This document shows positions 22,831 to 28,746 of a stretch of 28,746 nucleotides of DNA, piece by piece. A program made the position numbers and the translations under genes. Below the pieces are notes generated by a model. The model was not told the origin of the DNA. It saw only the letters and a list, made by a program, of their open reading frames with translations, and did not search any database. The first letter of the stretch is position 1; each line of letters opens with the position of its first letter. Origin of the DNA: an uncultured Clostridia bacterium (GTDB lineage: Bacteria > Bacillota > Clostridia > Lachnospirales > Anaerotignaceae); NCBI GenBank assembly GCA_910583755.1, contig CAJTZO010000031.1, forward strand, positions 1-28,746. The letters are read 5' to 3'.

Positions 22831-22857
22831 AAGCTGATAAAATCAATGTTTTTTAAC
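22831..22857 (-). repeat. Origin-associated motif, copy Z-b (minus strand)
   Basis: GCTGATAAAATCAATGTTTT followed by TTAAC; complement AAAACATTGATTTTATCAGC, close to 12034. Confidence 0.45.
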
Positions 22858-22944
22858 AACAAAATGAAAAAGAATACGCATATACGCATAAATTTAGAGT
22901 TTATTCTTTTATATAGTTTCATATAAAAAGTTAACTAGCAAAGC

Positions 22945-23040
22945 AAAAAGAAGCTCTCGGCGATTGAGAGCGAAATACACCCATTGCACAAACCTTTGGT
23001 TTATACACTTGGTCTATTTCGCAACTGCGTTGAGCTTTTT
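22945..23040. other. Candidate oriT of Z: nested inverted repeats before the relaxase
   Basis: From outside in: AAAAAG...CTC against GAGCTTTTT; the small hairpin CTCTC/GAGAG (22954-22970); GCGAAATA (22970-22977) against TATTTCGC (23015-23022); and AAACC-TTT-GGTTT (22990-23002) at the centre, with partial pairing (12 of 16) between the last two. It lies just upstream of the relaxase, where oriT usually is for MobA/MobL elements. The nic position cannot be read. Confidence 0.6.
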
Positions 23041-23109
23041 ATCACTAACATTAGAATAGTACAAAAGAGATAGTTTGTCAATTATTTTTGAGAAAGGAGA
23101 AAAAAGAAT

Positions 23110-24477
23110 ATCGCAAGAAATTCATTTATACAATTATCGAAACTAAGTAATGTAAAAGGTAGAATAGATTATATTACAAATCCAGAAAGACAAGAAAATT
23201 TGTATGCGACTTGTGAAACAGTACAAAGAAGTTTTTGGAAATTTCTTGCTATGGAAAATCAGCAAGACTTTCGAAAAAGCGGTTCTGCTGGAAAATGTAT
23301 TGAAGCAAGAGAATTGATTATCGCCTTACCTGAAAGTTTTATAAAATATCAGCCTGAAAAATTATTGAAAATATTTACAGAGAAATTCAAACAAAAATAT
23401 GGTGTGGAATGTGTATCTGCACTCCATCACAATAAAAAGAAAACAAACTACCACATTCATTTGATTTTTAGCGAAAGAGAATTGCTTGAAAAAGAAGAAT
23501 TCAAAACTGCATCAAGAAATCTGTTTTATAATGAATATGGAAAAAAAGTAAGAACAAAAAAAGAAATTCAAGACGAGTTCGGAAAAATACGAAAGGGCTG
23601 CACCATCGTTCCTAAAGGGGAGATATATGAAAGGCACTCTTTTGGAAATAAAAAAGCATATTTTAAAGATATAGAATTTTTACCAGAAATAAAGACGTAT
23701 TATACGAATATGATAAATTACTATGTTAAAAATCCTACTGAAAAATTAACTGTATTTGATAGAGATAGTGTTTATATCGCAACCAAAAAAATCGGCAAAA
23801 ACAATCCCAAAGCTGAACAAATAAAAAAAGATAATGCCGTTAGGCAAGAGTGGAATAAAATTGCTGATGTGGCTCTTGTAGTTGGTATTAGTGATAAAAA
23901 AATAAAGGCAATAAAAAAGAATGAAATAACTGAAAAAATACAACACTCTACGCAAATGGAAGGATGGAAACCTGAATTGTTTTATCAGATTATGATAAAT
24001 GCAAATGCTATTTTAAAAGATGTCATTCAAAAACATAAAATGCAATTAAAACCTACTTTAAATGTTGACATTGAAGAATTTAATAAAATGGAAACTTTAA
24101 ATTTAAAATTACATAGACAAGTGGAAGAAATACAAAAGTTAGAAAATGTAGAATTACCAAATTTAGAAAAAGAGCTAAGAAATATAAAGGGATTCTTTAA
24201 AGGAAAACAAAAAAGAATACTTCAGCAGAAAATAGAAGATTGCAAAGAGAATATTAATGTTAGCAAAGAAAATTTACAAAAGATGGTTCACCAACATGGC
24301 TACAAGGATGTGGAAACATTTTTAAAAATATATTCTGAAAGCAAAAAGGCTGTAGAACAATGGAAAAAAGAAAAATACACTAAAAAAGAGAGTATTATAA
24401 GAAAATTAAGAGAATTAGAACAAAAAGCAAATTTATGTCAGCAAACTATTAAGAGACATAAAGATATAGAGAGGTAA
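23110..24477 (+). CDS. mobA: MobA/MobL-family relaxase (apparent ATC start)
   Basis: The frame opens after a TGA at 23089 and has no ATG, GTG or TTG until TTG 23200. The region before that TTG encodes ARNSFIQLSKLSNVKGRIDY, the usual relaxase N-terminus with the likely catalytic Tyr (Tyr21). AAAGGAGA ends ten bases before ATC at 23110, so I place the start there (455 residues). Histidines of the metal site lie in NYHIHLIFSE (H115, H117). The C-terminal half is Lys/Glu-rich with a long coiled coil (about 320-400). Relaxases nick oriT and pilot the strand to a recipient; the candidate oriT is 70 bp upstream. An ATC start is rare: the gene may be poorly translated, start-mutated, or hit by a base error. 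Confidence 0.85.
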   Translation: MARNSFIQLSKLSNVKGRIDYITNPERQENLYATCETVQRSFWKFLAMENQQDFRKSGSAGKCIEARELIIALPESFIKYQPEKLLKIFTEKFKQKYGVECVSALHHNKKKTNYHIHLIFSERELLEKEEFKTASRNLFYNEYGKKVRTKKEIQDEFGKIRKGCTIVPKGEIYERHSFGNKKAYFKDIEFLPEIKTYYTNMINYYVKNPTEKLTVFDRDSVYIATKKIGKNNPKAEQIKKDNAVRQEWNKIADVALVVGISDKKIKAIKKNEITEKIQHSTQMEGWKPELFYQIMINANAILKDVIQKHKMQLKPTLNVDIEEFNKMETLNLKLHRQVEEIQKLENVELPNLEKELRNIKGFFKGKQKRILQQKIEDCKENINVSKENLQKMVHQHGYKDVETFLKIYSESKKAVEQWKKEKYTKKESIIRKLRELEQKANLCQQTIKRHKDIER

Positions 24478-24483
24478 TCAGAT

Positions 24484-24521
24484 AAAAAAAGCCATTTATT
24501 TTAAATAATGATGGCTTTTTT
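24484..24521 (+). terminator. Rho-independent terminator
   Basis: AAAAAAGCCAT and ATGGCTTTTTT form a perfect stem, 6 bases after the relaxase stop. It separates mobilization from the RM cargo. Confidence 0.85.
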
Positions 24522-24647
24522 GATACTTAAATTTTGTAAAATCAAAATATTCTTGTTTAAATACTGTTGTTGTATTTTATCGATTTTGATATACTTATGA
24601 TATAAACTTCCGATAATGAAACTTTATAAGAAGATAGGAGGGATATT

Positions 24648-27008
24648 ATGAGCAAATTGATGAAAAAGTCAGAAATGACAGAAGAAGATATAAAACTACA
24701 ATTTATTACTCCAGCGATTGAAAATGCTGGTTGGGACAAGCAAAGACAAATAAAATTAGAATATTGCTTTACAGATGGCAGGGTCATTGTTAGAGGCAAC
24801 AAAACGGCAAGGGGAAAAAAGAAAAGAGCAGATTATATTCTTTATTACAAGCCTAATATTCCTCTGGCGATTATTGAAGCAAAAAACAATAAACATACTT
24901 TAGGAGCAGGAATGCAACAAGCATTGGAATATGCTCAAGTATTGGATATTCCATTCGTATATTCTTCTAACGGTGATGGATTTTTAGAACATGATAGAAA
25001 AAATGGAACAGAAAAAGAAATTGCATTAAATGAATTTCCCTCTCCTAATGCATTATGGCAAAGATATAAAAAGAACGAAAATATGACAGCAAAGCAAGAG
25101 AAAATCATTACACAGCCTTATTACTTCAATGTAGGTGACAAAACACCAAGATATTACCAAAGAATCGCAATTAATCGTACCATTGATGCTATTGCAAAAG
25201 GACAAAAAAGAATATTACTTGTTATGGCTACAGGAACAGGAAAAACATACACTGCATTTCAAATCATTCATAGACTTTGGAAAGCAGGGGTTAGTAAAAA
25301 AATATTATTTCTTGCTGACAGAAATGTTTTAATAGACCAAACAATAAAACAAGACTTCAAACCATTTGAAAAAGTAATGACAAAAGTAGACAACAAAAAA
25401 CTAGATAGTTCCTATGAAATTTATCTTTCTCTTTATCATCAGCTTGCAGGAAATGAAAAGGAGGAACCTTTCAGAGAATTTAAACCAGATTTTTTTGATT
25501 TGGTTGTAATTGATGAATGTCATAGAGGAAGTGCAAAAGAAGAATCAAAGTGGAGAAAAATACTGGATTACTTTTGTAATGCAATACATATTGGCTTAAC
25601 TGCAACACCGAAGGAAACAAAAGAAGTTTCTAATATTACATACTTTGGAGAACCTATTTATACCTATTCTTTAAAGCAAGGTATTGATGACGGATTTCTT
25701 GCACCATATAAAGTGCTAAGAGTAACGATAGATAAAGATGTAGAGGGCTGGCGTCCCATAGCTGGACAAAAAGATATTTATGGTTATGAAATTGAGGACA
25801 GAGAATATAACATTATTGATTATGATAGGACATTGATTATTGATGATAGGACAAAATTAGTTGCAAAAAGGATTACCCAATTTTTGAAAAAAACAGACAG
25901 GTTTGCAAAAACAATCGTCTTTTGTGTAGATATAAACCATGCGGAAAGGATGAGGATGGCACTTATTGAGGAAAATACTGACATTGTTGCTGAGAATGAA
26001 AAATATATTATGCAAATTACAGGTGACAATGAAGAAGGAAAAAAAGAGATTGAGAATTTTACAGCAGAAGACAGCAAATTTCCAACAATCGTAACAACAT
26101 CAAAACTGATGACAACAGGAGTCGATTGTAAAACTTGTAAGTTAATTGTACTTGAAAACAATATTGCTTCTATGACGGAATTTAAACAAATTATAGGCAG
26201 AGGCACTCGTTTAAGACCAGATTATGGAAAAGAATATTTTACAATTATGGATTTTAGAGGGGTTTGTAGACTTTTTGCAGACCCAGATTTTGATGGAGAG
26301 CCTATTGTGGATGATAATTTTAATTCTGATGAATATAGTAACAGTAATATGGGAAATGAAAAAAACGTTAATACCACTGAAAATGGAGAAAATAGTGATT
26401 TTGATGCAAATGATGAAAATGATGATAATTCAAAGGAAGATAAACCTAAAAAATACAGAATTCGTGGTATTGATATAAAAATATTAAATGAAAGAGTGCA
26501 ATATTATGATAAAGATGGAAAGTTAATTACTGAAAGCATTACAGATTATTCCAAAAAAAATATCCTTGGTGAATATGCAACATTAGATGAATTTATCAAT
26601 ATATGGAACAGTGAACAGAAAAAGCAAGTCATTATTGACGAACTGCAAGAAAAAGGGGTTTTGTTAGAGGCATTAAGGGAAGCATACGGAAACAATGATA
26701 TTGATGATTTTGATTTAATATGCCACATTGCTTATGATAAAAAACCGCTTACAAAAGCAGAACGTGCAAACAATGTGAAAAAAAGAGGTTATTTATATCA
26801 ATATTCAGAGCTTGCACAGCAAGTATTAAATGCACTACTAGATAAATATATGGATAAAGGGATTACAGATATTACCAGTATAGAGATACTTTTAAATGAC
26901 CCATTTCGGCAGTTTGGTACACCTATGAAAATAACAAAACTCTTTGGCGGAAAAGTAGGATACCTCAATGCTGTCAAGGAGCTTGAAAAACAAATTTATG
27001 CAGCTTAG
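24648..27008 (+). CDS. hsdR: Type I restriction enzyme, R subunit (EcoEI-like)
   Basis: 786 residues, ATG behind AGGAGG. N-terminal nuclease domain with the PD-(D/E)xK signature (D62 in RADY, then E77-A-K79). SF2 motor: Walker A ATGTGKT (K199), motif II DECH (289-292), TATP, and motif VI QIIGRGTRLRP. A short acidic linker (Asn/Asp/Glu-rich, about residues 555-600) precedes the C-terminal EcoEI-type domain that joins the methylase complex. It cuts unmodified foreign DNA after translocation. First gene of the hsdRMS operon; hsdM starts 13 bases after its stop. All key motifs look intact. Confidence 0.95.
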   Translation: MSKLMKKSEMTEEDIKLQFITPAIENAGWDKQRQIKLEYCFTDGRVIVRGNKTARGKKKRADYILYYKPNIPLAIIEAKNNKHTLGAGMQQALEYAQVLDIPFVYSSNGDGFLEHDRKNGTEKEIALNEFPSPNALWQRYKKNENMTAKQEKIITQPYYFNVGDKTPRYYQRIAINRTIDAIAKGQKRILLVMATGTGKTYTAFQIIHRLWKAGVSKKILFLADRNVLIDQTIKQDFKPFEKVMTKVDNKKLDSSYEIYLSLYHQLAGNEKEEPFREFKPDFFDLVVIDECHRGSAKEESKWRKILDYFCNAIHIGLTATPKETKEVSNITYFGEPIYTYSLKQGIDDGFLAPYKVLRVTIDKDVEGWRPIAGQKDIYGYEIEDREYNIIDYDRTLIIDDRTKLVAKRITQFLKKTDRFAKTIVFCVDINHAERMRMALIEENTDIVAENEKYIMQITGDNEEGKKEIENFTAEDSKFPTIVTTSKLMTTGVDCKTCKLIVLENNIASMTEFKQIIGRGTRLRPDYGKEYFTIMDFRGVCRLFADPDFDGEPIVDDNFNSDEYSNSNMGNEKNVNTTENGENSDFDANDENDDNSKEDKPKKYRIRGIDIKILNERVQYYDKDGKLITESITDYSKKNILGEYATLDEFINIWNSEQKKQVIIDELQEKGVLLEALREAYGNNDIDDFDLICHIAYDKKPLTKAERANNVKKRGYLYQYSELAQQVLNALLDKYMDKGITDITSIEILLNDPFRQFGTPMKITKLFGGKVGYLNAVKELEKQIYAA

Positions 27009-27021
27009 GAGATGAAATCGT

Positions 27022-28491
27022 ATGGGGTTAAATAACCTTGTGAAAAGATTACAGGATATTATGAGAAATGACGCAGGAATTAATGGTGATGCACAGCGAA
27101 TAGAACAGATTGTATGGATACTTTTTTTGAAAATATATGATTCTAAAGAGCAAGAATGGGAATTTTGTAATGATAATTATGTATCTATTATTCCCGAAAA
27201 ATTTCGTTGGCAAAATTGGGCAGTTGACAACAAAGATGGAAAAGCAATGACAGGAGATACATTGCTTAACTTTGTAAATGTAGAATTGTTTCCCTATCTT
27301 AAAAATATAGAGATTGATGAAAATACACCTATGAGTCAAGTGGTTGTAAAAGCCGCTTTTGAAGATAATAACAATTATATGAAAGATGGTATTTTGCTTA
27401 GACAAGTCATTAATGTTATTAATGAAATTGATTTTGAAGAATACAAAGATAGACATGCTTTTGGTGAAATTTATGAAACAATATTAAAGAGTTTGCAGAG
27501 TGCAGGTAATGCAGGAGAATTTTATACCCCAAGGGCAGTTACTGATTTTATGGCTGAAATGCTTTCTCCTGTTTTGGGAGAAAAAATTGCTGATTTTGCT
27601 TGTGGTACAGGTGGATTTTTAATATCTGCAATCAATCTACTTGATAAACAGATAAAAAGTGTAGAAGATAGAAAATTATACAGTAATTCTGTTTATGGTA
27701 TTGAAAAAAAGGCACTTCCTTTTTTGCTTTGTGTAACAAATATGTTTTTACATGATGTAGATAATCCTCAAATTATACATGGAAATTCTCTTGAAAAAAA
27801 TGTCAGAGAATATAATAAAGAACAAGATAAATTTGATGTGATTATTATGAATCCTCCTTATGGTGGAAATGAAAAAGAAATGATTAAACAGAATTTCCCT
27901 GCTGATTTAAGAAATAGTGAAACAGCAGATTTATTTATCATTCTGATTATGTATCGTCTAAAAAGAAATGGGAGATGTGCAATTATTTTACCTGATGGTT
28001 TTTTGTTTGGAACAGATAATACAAAAATGGCAATCAAAAAAAAGATGTTTGAGGAGTTTAATGTTCATACAATCATTCGTATGCCACATAGTGTATTTGC
28101 ACCTTATACGTCTATTACAACAAATATATTGTTTTTTGACAATACAGGAAGTACAAAAGAAACTTGGTTTTACCGTTTAGATATGCCAGAAGGATATAAA
28201 AATTTTTCAAAAACAAAACCTATGAAAAGAGAGCATTTTGACCCTGCTGTTGTGTGGTGGAATGAAAAAAAAGAAATCAATATAGATGGTTTTGATAAGG
28301 CAAAAAAATATACCATTGAGGAAATAAAACAACGAAACTACAATATAGATTTATGTGGTTATCCTCATGAGGAAGAAGAAATATTACCTCCTATGGAATT
28401 GATACAGCAATATCAGCAAAAAAGAGCCAGCTTAAATGCTACTATTGATAAAATACTTGTGGATATTTGCAATATTTTAAATGAGGAATGA
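27022..28491 (+). CDS. hsdM: Type I restriction-modification methyltransferase subunit
   Basis: 489 residues, ATG behind AGGAGATG. N-terminal HsdM_N helical domain (about 5-130), then the N6-adenine methyltransferase: FYTPRAVTDFMAEML, SAM-binding motif I DFACGTGGFL (191-200), catalytic motif IV NPPYGG (277-282), and a C-terminal helical tail. Methylates adenine in the recognition site when joined with HsdS. The hsdS start lies 13 bases after its stop. Confidence 0.95.
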   Translation: MGLNNLVKRLQDIMRNDAGINGDAQRIEQIVWILFLKIYDSKEQEWEFCNDNYVSIIPEKFRWQNWAVDNKDGKAMTGDTLLNFVNVELFPYLKNIEIDENTPMSQVVVKAAFEDNNNYMKDGILLRQVINVINEIDFEEYKDRHAFGEIYETILKSLQSAGNAGEFYTPRAVTDFMAEMLSPVLGEKIADFACGTGGFLISAINLLDKQIKSVEDRKLYSNSVYGIEKKALPFLLCVTNMFLHDVDNPQIIHGNSLEKNVREYNKEQDKFDVIIMNPPYGGNEKEMIKQNFPADLRNSETADLFIILIMYRLKRNGRCAIILPDGFLFGTDNTKMAIKKKMFEEFNVHTIIRMPHSVFAPYTSITTNILFFDNTGSTKETWFYRLDMPEGYKNFSKTKPMKREHFDPAVVWWNEKKEINIDGFDKAKKYTIEEIKQRNYNIDLCGYPHEEEEILPPMELIQQYQQKRASLNATIDKILVDICNILNEE

Positions 28492-28504
28492 AAGGAGATG
28501 CCTT

Positions 28505-28746
28505 ATGACAGGACAACAATTAAAAAGTGCAATCCTTCAAATGGCTGTACAAGGAAAACTTGTACCACAAAATCCAGAAGATGAACCAGCAAGTGTTCTT
28601 GTTGAAAAAATAAGGGAAGAAAAAGAAAAATTGATAAAAGAAAAGAAAATCAAAAAAGAAAAAAATCCTTCTTTTATTTTTAAGGGCAAAGATAATTTCG
28701 CTTATGAGAAGTTTGCAGATGGCAGTGAGAAATGTATTGCAGAAGA
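28505..28746 (+). CDS. hsdS: Type I RM specificity subunit (5' part, cut by window end)
   Basis: ATG behind AAAGGAGATG, in frame to the window end (80 complete codons). It begins TGQQLKSAILQMAVQGKLVP, the common start of Clostridia HsdS proteins, followed by a charged helix (EKIREEKEKLIKEKKIKKEK). The target recognition domains lie outside, so sequence specificity cannot be inferred. Confidence 0.9.
   Translation, partial: MTGQQLKSAILQMAVQGKLVPQNPEDEPASVLVEKIREEKEKLIKEKKIKKEKNPSFIFKGKDNFAYEKFADGSEKCIAE

Larger units (their letters stand above)
22714..22890. other. Replication origin of Z: GCGTAT iterons in inverted arrangement
   Basis: GCGTATATGCGTAT (22714-22727) at the left and its reverse ATACGCATATACGC (22874-22887) at the right. 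Between them lie GCGTAT (22764), ACGTAT (about 22777 and 22789), GATACGCATATC (22796-22807) and GATGCGTATT (about 22814). Two inverted copies of the origin-associated motif sit inside (22729 and 22831). The plan mirrors the Y origin although the iteron sequence is different. No gene in 22706-23109. Confidence 0.75.
18050..28746 (+). mobile_element. Element Z: guaA-type integrative and mobilizable element (left part)
   Basis: Starts at the core and runs past the window end. Order: terminator, XRE repressor (minus), excisionase, integrase, MobC-like protein, structured leader, CHC2 primase, SF3 helicase, iterons, candidate oriT, relaxase, type I RM operon. The front end matches Y gene for gene, while replication and cargo differ. 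It is the only one of the three with a relaxase in view. Type IV secretion genes are absent so far, which fits an element mobilized by a helper. Confidence 0.8.

Noticed and set aside
23200..24477. Relaxase starting at TTG 23200
   Set aside because: It would lose the conserved N-terminus with the probable catalytic Tyr, and there is no ribosome binding site before the TTG.

Overview
The window is about 70% A+T, with strong AGGAGG-type ribosome binding sites, TTGACA/TATAAT promoters and gene families typical of mobile elements in gut Clostridia (Lachnospiraceae-like Firmicutes). I cannot name the species. I see no chromosomal housekeeping gene. The window appears to be three integrative elements (called X, Y and Z here) stacked head to tail at one attachment site. 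The repeated 13-bp core GAGTGGGAATGAT (8102 and 18050) reads Glu-Trp-Glu-stop, which is the conserved C-terminal end of GMP synthase (guaA), a known integration hotspot. guaA itself should lie to the left of the window.

Element X (1 to about 8114, only its right part is present) holds the end of a small conserved gene, a ~775-bp non-coding backbone segment full of hairpins, a BlaI-type repressor, a BlaR1-like membrane metalloprotease gene broken by an in-frame TGA, a secreted protein, two unknown soluble proteins, and a full-length Argonaute (pAgo) with an apparently intact catalytic tetrad. Element Y (about 8102 to 18062, complete, ~9.95 kb) holds an XRE repressor, excisionase, tyrosine integrase, MobC-like protein, RecA-fold RepA ATPase, an origin made of paired inverted iterons, the small conserved gene, a second copy of the backbone segment, an intact BlaI/BlaR1-like pair, a secreted CHAT/caspase-like cysteine protease and a secreted partner that shares its C-terminal domain. 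Element Z (18050 to the end, incomplete) repeats the XRE/xis/int/MobC-like front end. It has a different replication module (CHC2 zinc-finger primase plus SF3 helicase, with its own iterons), a candidate oriT, a MobA/MobL relaxase, and a type I restriction-modification operon (hsdR, hsdM, start of hsdS).

The three elements share an integration frame and swap the rest. Integrase/xis sit next to the left core, then replication and mobilization, then defence or antagonism cargo at the right end: pAgo in X, a BlaI/BlaR1-controlled secreted protease in Y, type I RM in Z. The attachment sites have a fixed geometry: an 11-bp-spaced repeat pair 71 bp to the right of each core, and another 120-121 bp to the left, with a different repeat sequence for each element. 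Only Z carries a relaxase in view, so X and Y, if mobile by conjugation, would need one supplied in trans or lying outside the window.

The best candidate for an undescribed system is the BlaI / BlaR1-like module seen twice (X and Y). In place of the beta-lactam-binding sensor the protease carries a small extracellular Cys/His-rich domain. It is followed by a short conserved leader with a six-codon reading frame, and then by secreted effector-like proteins that differ between the two copies.
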